From assembly GCF_002104995.1 (NCBI RefSeq), contig NW_024468249.1, forward strand, positions 1,674,001 to 1,738,000: 64,000 nucleotides of DNA, in the 5' to 3' direction. Every line of letters starts with the position of its first letter. Positions within the stretch are counted from its first letter, which is position 1. Both the position numbers and the translations under genes were made by a program. This document shows, piece after piece, positions 52,588 through 62,091 of the stretch. The DNA is from Linderina pennispora. Taxonomy: Eukaryota > Kickxellomycota > Kickxellomycetes > Kickxellales > Kickxellaceae. The notes below the pieces were generated by a model, which did not search any database, was not told the origin of the DNA, and saw nothing but the letters and a program-made list of their open reading frames with translations.

Positions 52588-55500
52588 CTACAGACGTACG
52601 ATATGGCACTTGCGGATCTCGGTAGGGACAGGGCCAGTCGTGGTCGGGGAGATCGCAGATGTTTGCGGAACTAGCATGGAGGTGATGGTTGTTGGCTCGC
52701 ATGCATCGCAGGGAGTAACCACAACGGTGGTCTCTGAATGCACAGAGTAATCGGATAGAGCGGGCGCACTAGAGACAGCAGAGTGCTCAGACTGTACAGA
52801 CAGCGCAGTAGTCGGAAGAGTAGACGGAATCGTAACGAGAGTCGTCAAAACCGTTGGCTCGCAGCCGGCGCAAGGAGTCGCGGTGTAAGTGACAACCGAT
52901 TCGCTGGGAACAACAGCCTCGCTTGAAGGAGCCGGTGCAGTCGTTATGGCAGTCGTGACAATGGTCGGCTCACAGTCAACGCACGGGGTCGTAGTGTAGG
53001 TAACAATAGACTCGTTAGGAACAACAGACTCGCTCGAAGGAGCCGGTGCAGTTGTCATGAGAGTCGTGACAGTCATGACAGTCGTGGGCTCGCAACCAGT
53101 GCACGGGGTCGTGGTGTAGGTGACGGTAGACTCGCTAGGAATCTCGCTGGACGGGGTCGGCGTGGTGGTCATGACAGTTGTGACAGTCGTGGGCTCGCAG
53201 CCAGTGCACGGGGTCGTAGTGTAGGTGACGGTGGTCGTCTCACAAGGAACCTCGCTGGACGGAGTCGGGGTGGTGGTCATGACAGTCGTGACAGTCGTGG
53301 GCTCGCAGTCGGTGCACGGGGTCGTGGTGTAGGTGACGGTGGTCGTCTCACAAGGAATCTCGCTGGACGGGGTCGGCGTGGTGGTCATGACAGTCGTGAC
53401 AGTCGTGGGCTCACAGTCGGTGCACGGGGTCGTGGTGTACGTGACGGTAGACTCGCTAGGAACCTCGCTGGACGGAGTCGGGGTAGTGGTCATGACAGTT
53501 GTGACAGTCGTGGGCTCGCAGCCAGTGCACGGGGTCGTAGTGTAGGTGACGGTAGACTCGCTAGGAACCTCGCTGGACGGAGTCGGGGTGGTGGTCATGA
53601 CAGTCGTGACAGTCGTGGGCTCGCAGTCGGTGCACGGGGTCGTGGTGTAGGTGACGGTGGTCGTCTCACAAGGAATCTCGCTGGACGGGGTCGGCGTGGT
53701 GGTCATGACAGTCGTGACAGTCGTGGGCTCACAGCCGGTGCACGGGGTCGTAGTGTAGGTGACGGTGGTCGTCTCACAAGGAACCTCGCTGGACGGAGTC
53801 GGGGTGGTGGTCATGACAGTCGTGACAGTCGTGGGCTCACAGCCGGTGCACGGGGTCGTGGTGTACGTGACGGTAGACTCGCTAGGAACCTCGCTGGACG
53901 GAGTCGGGGTAGTGGTCATGACAGTTGTGACAGTCGTGGGCTCGCAGCCAGTGCACGGGGTCGTAGTGTAGGTGACGGTGGTCGTCTCACAAGGAACCTC
54001 GCTGGACGGAGTCGGGGTGGTGGTCATGACAGTCGTGACAGTCGTGGGCTCGCAGTCGGTGCACGGGGTCGTGGTGTAGGTGACGGTGGTCGTCTCACAA
54101 GGAATCTCGCTGGACGGAGTCGGGGTGGTGGTCATGACAGTCGTGACAGTCGTGGGCTCACAGCCGGTGCACGGGGTCGTGGTGTAGGTCACAGTAGACT
54201 CGCTAGGAATCTCACTCGAGATTCCATCTGTCGTCGAAGCATCAGTAGCCGAAGACTCCTCCGAAGAAGCGTCAGTAGCCGAAGACTCATCCGACGAAGC
54301 GTCAGTAGCCGAAGACTCCTCAGAGGAAGCGTCAGTAGCCGAAGACTCATCCGACGAAGCATCAGTAGCCGAAGACTCATCCGACGAAGCGTCAGTAGCA
54401 GAAGACTCATCCGACGAAGCATCGGTAGCCGAAGACTCATCCGACGAAGCGTCAGTAGCCGAAGACTCCTCAGACGAAGCATCGGTAGCCGAAGACTCCT
54501 CAGAGGAAGCGTCAGTAGCCGAAGACTCATCCGACGAAGCATCGGTAGCCGAAGACTCCTCAGACGAAGCATCGGTAGCCGAAGACTCCTCAGAGGAAGC
54601 GTCAGTAGCCGAAGACTCATCCGACGAAGCATCAGTAGCCGAAGACTCATCCGACGAAGCATCGGTAGCCGAAGACTCCTCAGAGGAAGCATCAGTAGCC
54701 GAAGACTCATCCGACGAAGCATCAGTAGCCGAAGACTCATCCGACGAAGCATCGGTAGCCGAAGACTCCACAGAGGAAGCGTCAGTAGCCGAAGACTCAT
54801 CCGACGAAGCATCAGTAGCCGAAGACTCATCCGACGAAGCGTCAGTAGCCGAAGACTCATCCGACGAAGCGTCAGTAGCCGAAGACTCCTCAGACGAAGC
54901 ATCGGTAGCCGAAGACTCCTCAGACGAAGCATCGGTAGCCGAAGACTCCTCAGACGAAGCATCGGTAGCCGAAGACTCCTCAGAGGAAGCATCAGTAGCC
55001 GAAGACTCATCCGACGAAGCGTCAGTAGCCGAAGACTCATCCGACGAAGCGTCAGTAGCAGAAGACTCATCCGACGAAGCGTCAGTAGCCGAAGACTCAT
55101 CCGACGAAGCATCGGTAGCCGAAGACTCATCCGACGAAGCATCGGTAGCCGAAGACTCCTCAGACGAAGCGTCAGTAGCCGAAGACTCATCCGACGAAGC
55201 ATCAGTAGCCGAAGACTCATCCGACGAAGCATCGGTAGCCGAAGACTCCTCAGACGAAGCATCGGTAGCCGAAGACTCCTCAGACGAAGCATCGGTAGCC
55301 GAAGACTCATCCGACGAAGCATCGGTAGCCGAAGACTCATCCGACGAAGCATCGGTAGCCGAAGACTCATCCGACGAAGCGTCAGTAGCCGAAGACTCCT
55401 CAGACGAAGCATCGGTAGCCGAAGACTCATCCGACGAAGCATCGGTAGCCGAAGACTCATCCGACGAAGCATCGGTAGCCGAAGACTCCTCAGACGAAGC

Positions 55501-58305
55501 ATCGGTAGCCGAAGACTCCTCAGAGGAAGCGTCAGTAGCCGAAGACTCCTCAGAGGAAGCGTCAGTAGCCGAAGACTCATCCGACGAAGCGTCAGTAGCC
55601 GAAGACTCCTCCGAAGAAGCGTCAGTAGCCGAAGACTCCTCAGACGAAGCATCGGTAGCCGAAGACTCCTCAGACGAAGCATCGGTAGCCGAAGACTCAT
55701 CCGACGAAGCATCAGTAGCCGAAGACTCCTCAGACGAAGCGTCAGTAGCCGAAGACTCATCCGACGAAGCGTCAGTAGCCGAAGACTCATCCGACGAAGC
55801 GTCAGTAGCCGAAGACTCCTCAGACGAAGCATCGGTAGCCGAAGACTCCTCAGACGAAGCATCGGTAGCCGAAGACTCCTCAGACGAAGCATCGGTAGCC
55901 GAAGACTCATCCGACGAAGCATCAGTAGCCGAAGACTCCTCAGACGAAGCATCAGTAGCCGAAGACTCATCCGACGAAGCGTCAGTAGCCGAAGACTCAT
56001 CCGACGAAGCGTCAGTAGCCGAAGACTCCTCCGAAGAAGCGTCAGTAGCCGAGGACTCATCCGACGAAGCGTCAGTAGCCGAAGACTCCTCAGACGAAGC
56101 ATCGGTAGCCGAAGACTCATCCGACGAAGCATCAGTAGCCGAAGACTCATCCGACGAAGCATCGGTAGCCGAAGACTCCTCAGACGAAGCATCGGTAGCC
56201 GAAGACTCCTCAGAGGAAGCGTCAGTAGCCGAAGACTCATCCGACGAAGCATCGGTAGCCGAAGACTCCTCAGACGAAGCATCGGTAGCCGAAGACTCCT
56301 CAGACGAAGCATCGGTAGCCGAAGACTCATCCGACGAAGCATCGGTAGCCGAAGACTCATCCGACGAAGCGTCAGTAGCCGAAGACTCATCCGACGAAGC
56401 GTCAGTAGCCGAAGACTCCTCAGAGGAAGCATCGGTAGCCGAAGACTCATCCGACGAAGCGTCAGTAGCCGAAGACTCCACAGAGGAAGCGTCAGTAGCC
56501 GAGGAGATGTCAGTCGAGGAGCTGTCAGTCGATGACTCGTCAGTCGAAGAGCTGTCGGTCGATGACTCGTCAGTCGAGGAGCTATCAGTCGAAGAGCTAT
56601 CGGTTGAGGAGCTGTCAGTCGAGGAGCTGTCAGTCGAAGAGCTATCAGTCGAAGAGCTATCGGTTGAGGAGCTATCAGTCGAGGAGCTATCAGTCGAAGA
56701 GCTGTCAGTCGATGACTCGTCAGTCGAAGAGCTGTCAGTCGAAGAGCTATCGGTTGAGGAGCTGTCAGTCGAGGAGCTATCAGTCGAAGAGCTGTCAGTC
56801 GATGACTCGTCAGTCGAAGAGCTGTCAGTCGAAGAGCTATCGGTTGAGGAGCTGTCAGTCGATGACTCGTCAGTCGAAGAGCTGTCGGTCGATGACTCGT
56901 CAGTCGAGGAGCTATCAGTCGAAGAGCTGTCAGTCGATGATTCGTCAGTCGAGGAGCTATCAGTCGATGACTCGTCAGTCGAAGAGCTGTCGGTCGAAGA
57001 GCTGTCAGTCGAAGAGCTATCGGTTGAGGAGCTGTCAGTCGATGACTCGTCAGTCGAAGAGCTGTCGGTCGATGACTCGTCAGTCGAGGAGCTATCAGTC
57101 GAAGAGCTGTCAGTCGATGATTCGTCAGTCGAGGAGCTATCAGTCGATGACTCGTCAGTCGAAGAGCTGTCGGTCGAAGAGCTGTCAGTCGAAGAGCTAT
57201 CGGTTGAGGAGCTGTCAGTCGATGACTCGTCAGTCGAAGAGCTGTCGGTCGATGACTCGTCAGTCGAAGAGCTGTCGGTCGAGGAGCTGTCAGTCGAAGA
57301 GCTGTCGGTCGAAGAGCTGTCAGTCGATGACTCGTCAGTCGAAGAGCTATCGGTCGAAGAGCTGTCGGTCGATGACTCGTCAGTCGAAGAGCTGTCGGTC
57401 GAAGAGCTGTCAGTCGAGGAGCTGTCAGTCGAGGAGCTGTCGGTCGAAGAGCTGTCAGTCGAGGAACTATCAGTCGAGGAGCTGTCAGTCGATGATTCGT
57501 CAGTCGAGGAACTATCAGTCGAAGAGCTGTCGGTTGAGGAGCTGTCGGTCGAGGAGCTGTCAGTCGAGGAGCTGTCAGTCGAAGAGCTATCAGTCGAGGA
57601 GCTGTCAGTCGATGACTCGTCAGTCGAAGAGCTGTCGGTCGAAGAGCTATCGGTTGAGGAGCTGTCAGTCGAGGAGCTGTCGGTCGAAGAGCTGTCAGTC
57701 GAGGAGCTGTCAGTCGAAGAGCTGTCAGTCGAGGAGCTATCAGTCGATGACTCGTCAGTCGAAGAGCTATCGGTCGAGGAGCTGTCAGTCGAGGAGCTAT
57801 CGGTTGAGGAGCTGTCGGTCGAAGAGCTGTCAGAGGTTTCACTTGTGGTTTCTGATGTAACCTCAGACGTCGTTTCCTCGTCGCTAGTAGTGGTCGATTC
57901 TGAGGTACTAGGAACTGAACTCGTGGAAGACACAGTTGTATCAGAGGTAGCAGAAGTTACGTCAGATGTAGTCGGTGCTGCTGGCGTAGAGGAGGACTGG
58001 GTTGTGGGTGTTGATGTAGGAGGCGTAACATCACATCCGTCGGTGGGGCGGCCCTTCGGGAGGTCACAGTGGATGTTGTCTCTGGCATCGTAGCAGAAGG
58101 TGCCTGGGTTGCACTGCTGCAGGTTCCACTTGCCAAATCTGCACAGAGCGATATACGCGCCATTGCAGCCTTGCTGGTTTTCCTCACAGGGGGCATCTTG
58201 AACAGGGCAATAACCAACAACGTTGTCTCTCTTCAGAGGAGAGGCAAGTGCGGTTGTGAATGCTGCCGAGGCAGCAAGGAGATAAACAGGATTGAAAGAT
58301 TTCAT
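52588..58305 (-). CDS. Giant secreted Ser/Thr-rich repeat protein (mucin/adhesin-like)
   Basis: One uninterrupted 1905-residue frame. Residues 1-21 are a signal peptide (MKSFNPVYLLAASAAFTTAL), followed by a Kex2-like KR at 25-26. A small Cys-rich domain (about 27-92, eight Cys) reads GYCPVQDAPCEENQQGCNGA and CRFGKWNLQQCNPGTFCYD, resembling CBM19-type chitin-binding modules. Then come three repeat domains: about 88 copies of a 5-residue SSSTD unit, about 75 copies of a 10-residue ATDASS(D/E)ESS unit, and 11 close plus 3 degenerate copies of a 35-36-residue unit with PCT(G/D)CEPTTVTTV. The end (PVPTEIRKCHIVRL) lacks a GPI signal or transmembrane helix. It is likely heavily O-mannosylated, wall-bound or released. 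Signal peptide, Cys domain and Ser/Thr stalk suit an adhesin or wall mucin; the ligand is unknown. Confidence 0.9.
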   Translation of the reverse strand: MKSFNPVYLLAASAAFTTALASPLKRDNVVGYCPVQDAPCEENQQGCNGAYIALCRFGKWNLQQCNPGTFCYDARDNIHCDLPKGRPTDGCDVTPPTSTPTTQSSSTPAAPTTSDVTSATSDTTVSSTSSVPSTSESTTTSDEETTSEVTSETTSETSDSSSTDSSSTDSSSTDSSSTDSSSTDESSTDSSSTDSSSTDSSSTDSSSTDSSSTDSSSTDSSSTDSSSTDESSTDSSSTDSSSTDSSSTDSSSTDSSSTDSSSTDSSSTDESSTDSSSTDSSSTDSSSTDSSSTDSSSTDSSSTDSSSTDESSTDSSSTDSSSTDESSTDSSSTDSSSTDSSSTDSSSTDESSTDSSSTDESSTDSSSTDSSSTDSSSTDSSSTDESSTDSSSTDESSTDSSSTDSSSTDESSTDSSSTDESSTDSSSTDSSSTDSSSTDSSSTDESSTDSSSTDESSTDSSSTDSSSTDESSTDSSSTDESSTDSSSTDSSSTDSSSTDESSTDSSSTDSSSTDSSSTDSSSTDSSSTDESSTDSSSTDSSSTDSSSTDSSSTDSSSTDSSSTDSSSTDSSSTDSSSTDESSTDSSSTDESSTDSSSTDISSATDASSVESSATDASSDESSATDASSEESSATDASSDESSATDASSDESSATDASSDESSATDASSEESSATDASSEESSATDASSDESSATDASSEESSATDASSEESSATDASSDESSATDASSDESSATDASSEESSATDASSDESSATDASSEESSATDASSDESSATDASSDESSATDASSEESSATDASSDESSATDASSEESSATDASSEESSATDASSEESSATDASSDESSATDASSDESSATDASSEESSATDASSDESSATDASSEESSATDASSEESSATDASSEESSATDASSDESSATDASSEESSATDASSEESSATDASSEESSATDASSDESSATDASSDESSATDASSEESSATDASSDESSATDASSDESSATDASSDESSATDASSEESSATDASSEESSATDASSDESSATDASSDESSATDASSEESSATDASSDESSATDASSDESSATDASSDESSATDASSDESSATDASSDESSATDASSEESSATDASSEESSATDASSEESSATDASSEESSATDASSDESSATDASSDESSATDASSDESSATDASSVESSATDASSDESSATDASSDESSATDASSEESSATDASSDESSATDASSDESSATDASSEESSATDASSEESSATDASSDESSATDASSEESSATDASSEESSATDASSDESSATDASSDESSATDASSDESSATDASSDESSATDASSEESSATDASSDESSATDASSEESSATDASTTDGISSEIPSESTVTYTTTPCTGCEPTTVTTVMTTTPTPSSEIPCETTTVTYTTTPCTDCEPTTVTTVMTTTPTPSSEVPCETTTVTYTTTPCTGCEPTTVTTVMTTTPTPSSEVPSESTVTYTTTPCTGCEPTTVTTVMTTTPTPSSEVPCETTTVTYTTTPCTGCEPTTVTTVMTTTPTPSSEIPCETTTVTYTTTPCTDCEPTTVTTVMTTTPTPSSEVPSESTVTYTTTPCTGCEPTTVTTVMTTTPTPSSEVPSESTVTYTTTPCTDCEPTTVTTVMTTTPTPSSEIPCETTTVTYTTTPCTDCEPTTVTTVMTTTPTPSSEVPCETTTVTYTTTPCTGCEPTTVTTVMTTTPTPSSEIPSESTVTYTTTPCTGCEPTTVMTVTTLMTTAPAPSSESVVPNESIVTYTTTPCVDCEPTIVTTAITTAPAPSSEAVVPSESVVTYTATPCAGCEPTVLTTLVTIPSTLPTTALSVQSEHSAVSSAPALSDYSVHSETTVVVTPCDACEPTTITSMLVPQTSAISPTTTGPVPTEIRKCHIVRL
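53060..54215 (-). repeat. 35-36-aa coding repeat with paired Cys (11 close copies)
   Basis: Units of 105 or 108 bases encode VTYTTTPCT(G/D)CEPTTV plus a Thr/Pro-rich spacer. Two linker types alternate irregularly: SEST (35 residues) and CETTT (36 residues), the latter adding an extra Cys. Three further diverged units follow towards the C-terminus (about 52690-53060). Confidence 0.92.
54228..56504 (-). repeat. 30-bp coding minisatellite, about 75 copies
   Basis: Each 30-base unit encodes ATDASS(D/E)ESS with exact phase over about 2.27 kb. Variation is limited to a few positions: GAC/GAG (Asp/Glu), TCG/TCC/TCT Ser codons, and GCTACTGAC versus GCTACCGAT. Two copies carry Val instead of Asp/Glu. 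Confidence 0.95.
56508..57830 (-). repeat. 15-bp coding minisatellite, about 88 copies
   Basis: Units of 15 bases encode SSSTD or the variant ESSTD, which recurs at irregular spacing. All units keep length 15, so several frames on both strands stay open throughout. Confidence 0.95.
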
Positions 58306-61113
58306 ATGATATAAGGGAGCGAAGGAATAGGGAATACGGCAAGGGTGGCAGGCTCGATTCCGTAATGAGGCTTTGAAGCATTTGAGAGAATATCTCGCTA
58401 TTTATCTGCCAGGGAGAGTCCGTCTTGAACTATCCGGGATAACACTAGGGAACTCCACCCACCGTTGGTAGCTGTAGCTGTGTTGGATTTGCCCATACAA
58501 ATTTCAAAATGCTCCCAATTGTTGGCAGAATATTGGCCGCAATTGCCAGGGCAACAGTCACATTTCATGCGGTGTTGAGCTGGTCCAAAATACGTGTGAA
58601 ACCTCTCTTCCTTCCGGCTTTCCCTGTGTCAGTGTTTGGAGGGCACTTTGCAGATAGGGCTCCACTCGGCCCCCATAAGACGATGCAAATATCCTTATAT
58701 GGTTCTGACTTCGATCCTAGTGCGCAGGCCCGAGCTGAAGGTCTGGTAAAGGGTGGACGCCACAACCAATAGAGTAAGAAAGGGGGTTAATTGTTTAATA
58801 CACGCCCATTCATTGGACTCAGCCCAGGGTTGTTACACCATGGCCTCGGTGCAGTGCCTCCACCTGCTCTCGCCATAAACAGACCCTGGATCTTAAGATG
58901 CAAACAAACGCTCTTTCACCATGATCCTGAATCATTATACATGTTTTACGCAAACAGTCGCAAGGGAACTCGGAGCGGTACATACATGGTTAACTGATGA
59001 TGAAAATGCAGACTATGTGTGTCCAATATCAAGACCTAGCAGCTTAGCACCAAGGCGGTTTAATTCTTGGTGCTCCAATGCGGGTCAGCAATAACTGAGT
59101 TTGTCAGCCGAAAAATGGCCGTGACAAGAGTGTTCTCAGCAACAGGGTCTGCGAGATGCGCAGTGGTTGGTGGGCCTCCCCAAAAACACTGCGAAAATAT
59201 GTGGAACACGGGCCTGTTGCAGCTGCAGTTTGCCCAGTAGAAGTAAAAATAGCAGCTTTCTTGGAGATCGGCTAGTCCCAGTGAATTGCAGGTACAAACA
59301 AGTCATCTATTCTCTCTTGTGTGAAATATCGATCATCACTGTGCAAATGTCTCCACTGGCACTGTACCACAGGGGGTCTGGGGCTTGTGCTTGTGAGAGT
59401 CCACCACCTTGTGTCCCAGTCCCAAACGACAACTTGCCATATTTAGGTGTTTGTAGAAACGCACCAATAGTAAAAAGCATTTGGCGTATACTGTGTAATG
59501 CAGAATATAAATATTGTACGATCTACTCGCGTGAAATCATGCACCAGGTTACTCAACTCCGCATGCGGTGGACGTGTCACCCAGTGAAAATCTCAACAGA
59601 TGTGAAGGTTGGGAGGCTGCTTCTCCATTTGCGACTGACCGTGGATAATGGCTGCTGCACACAATAGTATGAAAAACATAGCACCTCACCTACAATGAGC
59701 CTAGCATTTTCTTTGTCCAGTGCTGCCGTCCTAGATACCCCTACACATAGCAAAACTATGTGCTAGTACCTTTCATATGGAAATAAGGATATCTCCATAT
59801 TGGATCTGTAAAACACGGCAGATGATGCTCAAAGCAACGTCATTTAGTATTGTAGAACAAAGGAGGCTGTTGGAAACGCCAACCACATAGCCCATTTGCG
59901 GAGCAGTGGCACTAGCACCAGTTTTGCGGCGCGCATTCTGAATTCATGTCAAAGCATCAGCAGCATCCTTAGAGGCTGACCCATTTTCAGCTGCTGGATT
60001 TCGTATTGAGGCTGTGCCCTGTACAGGCTTGCGACACGAATGACTGCGGGTGCTGGAAACAGGTGCCTTGAGCCGTAGTGTTTTTTTTGGACATTCAATT
60101 GTGCCCCGAGTCCTTAGTGAAGTGGTTTGCCAATTGGACATTGTTTGAAATGATATCCTGATCGTTGCACTAGAGCGTCCGCCGGGTCAACCGTTGGGAG
60201 CATTGGGTCAAACAGGAATATAGCAGGAGGTGTGTGCACAAAACCCAGCCTCTCAACAAAATGTGGTCTGCTAGAAACACTAGGAAGTGGCGGAGTATTG
60301 TACTATTAAGGAAAATTGCTACCTGATTGGCATGCCAACCAGGTATGCGCTCTATTCTTCGGACAACGGCTAAAGTGCATACTATTCCTTTGCTTACTGA
60401 GCACACATAATAATACGCATAGGCTATCTGAAGAAACCCACTGTGTACTATTGTCAGGCGAGGGCTTGTCTGGTCGATATGAATGAAAGTGATACCCGCA
60501 AGTCCCGCTGATATGTTTATGAAAATAGGCTTAGGCATAACCGGCCATCCACAGGAAATGCCATCAGGTAATCGGTAGGATATACCGTCTGTAGCAGCTC
60601 AAGCTGTTTTGTAATGACATATTAAACATTTGTTTGTGCCACGTAATTGGAATTGGCTTGGTAGTTTGTGTTGGCTTTATTACATCATTGGAGTCTTATT
60701 TGTCTTTCTTACCCTCCAAGTTTCACTACCACAAATTATTTAGACTTTGCTGGTCACTTTCAATTTTAACAAACATTTTCTTGAGGATGCATTCGTACAA
60801 AAGCGTGCTATCATCGTCAGCAGATAAGCTTGCGCATGCGTTAGCAACCAGGCAAAAGGTGGTTGTTGAAATGGTGTCCTGTCAGGGATGTGAATAGCAG
60901 GAATGGCAACAGTCATCACTGCAGGTAGTCAACAGCAGCATATATACCATGGTATATGAAGTGGTATACTGTTTAAAGCCTAGACCAACACCAAGAAAAG
61001 GTTGGTTTTAGTGTAGTGTGTAATGTGTCAAATATATTTAGAGTGCACCTCAAGCAGATGCAATTGGATGTGGAGGTATGGTGGTACCAATAGCAGAATC
61101 TCTACGATAGTTT
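58306..61113. other. Gene-poor stretch, 2.8 kb
   Basis: The left end is the promoter of the giant repeat protein. The remainder has scattered short frames on both strands and AT-rich segments, and I support no gene or RNA in it. Confidence 0.5.
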
Positions 61114-61729
61114 TCATGCCTGGCACCCGCCCGGTTCAGTGCGCAATAGAACCCTGTCCACATACCAGTCATGTTCGCTAATGTAGCGCTTAGAGATATG
61201 GCTCGAATCACCCAGCACGCGCTCGTCGTCAAGGGTTTTTCTGACCAGGCACCATGTCAGCAGCATGAGACGCAGAGTAGACTCACTGATGTCCTCAAGG
61301 ACATTGAGCTCGCCCTGGATATCGCTGAATGGGCCGTTGTTTGTGAATATAGCGACGATGTGGGTGCGTGTGTCGCGGAATTCCCACTGCCTTGCCTTGT
61401 TGAAAGACGTGCCATTTATACTTGATGCCGCCGTCACCAATGAACTTCCACGCCATGCTGGCGAACCGGCGCTTGGCTTTGTACTCGCCACCCTCCTTGG
61501 TGAAGATTTCGGCGGTGGGAGTTCCGTCGCTGTTGATCACGGCAGTCATGTCGTCACCGTTGGCGCAGTTACTTGTGACGGTGTCGAGCACTACAGCATC
61601 GCTCTTGTACTCGATGGTATAGGCAAGTTTGAGATCGTTTTTCTGCAGTTGATCGGCTTTGCATGTTCCGCAGTAGATGTTGGAGGCATGGCCCCAGGAA
61701 CTCTTGGCAATGGTGTATAATTTAGTCAT
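61114..61729 (-). CDS. Uncharacterised protein, about 205 aa, one frame break
   Basis: I choose the ATG at 61729 (MTKLYTIAKSSWGHASNIYC) because a TATAAA (61816-61821, minus) lies 87 bases upstream; an earlier in-frame ATG at 61783 reads as leader. The sequence looks like a beta-rich domain: KLAYTIEYKSDAVVLDT, GTPTAEIFTKEGGEYKAKRR, AWKFIGDGGIKYKWHVF. After one frame change near 61400 it continues RQWEFRDTRTHIVAIFTNNG and ESTLRLMLLTWCLVRKTLDD, ending at 61114. Alternating strands followed by a C-terminal hydrophobic helix recall Tubby/LURP-one or DUF6593-type domains. That resemblance is by general pattern only. No signal peptide is seen. Confidence 0.6.
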
Positions 61730-61815
61730 GGTGAGAAGCAGATGAAGTGGAATGGCCTGCAGAGTGTATGGAAAAGTGCTCATTCGGTCAGCCTTCCAGG
61801 CTATAGATGCTCCAA

Positions 61816-61821
61816 TTTATA
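61816..61821 (-). promoter_or_regulatory. TATA box of the gene at 61729
   Basis: TATAAA on the minus strand, 87 bases upstream of the chosen ATG. Confidence 0.45.
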
Positions 61822-62091
61822 GGCACCAAAGTGCCATACCGACAATGTCAAGATAGTGAATTGGCATACCCACTGGTTAGGGCGGAGCTCGGGCACCTGC
61901 CCTTTTCAGCTATTCTCTGTGCTCAGTGGCCGGTGATCCAGCGCGAATTTTTTTATGACCGCCCTTCAGTGGTGCCACCACATGTAAGCTATACACCCAT
62001 TGCGTGGAGGGATGGGAAATTGACTAGGGAAATATTGACGACTGACTGGTAGAGAAACTGAATTAGACACATTATGTGGTGATTACGATTA
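61822..62091. other. Short intergenic region
   Basis: No gene is seen between the hypothetical gene and the 3' end of the channel gene. Confidence 0.5.

Noticed and set aside
54189-57842. Very long second minus-strand frame (1217 codons) inside the giant repeat gene
   Set aside because: The repeat units are multiples of three bases, so any stop-free frame stays open across the array. It is rich in Leu/Arg/Met/Pro, and the true frame has a signal peptide and Cys domain.
56507-58093. Plus-strand frames of 528 and 442 codons opposite the SSSTD array
   Set aside because: Antisense shadows of a 15-bp repeat (SVEEL and QSKSC type). No start context, promoter or domain.
59944-60141. 65-codon basic minus-strand frame (MSNWQTTSLRTRG...)
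   Set aside because: The composition is plausible for a small basic protein, but there is no promoter, motif or paralogue to support it, and flanking frames are random.
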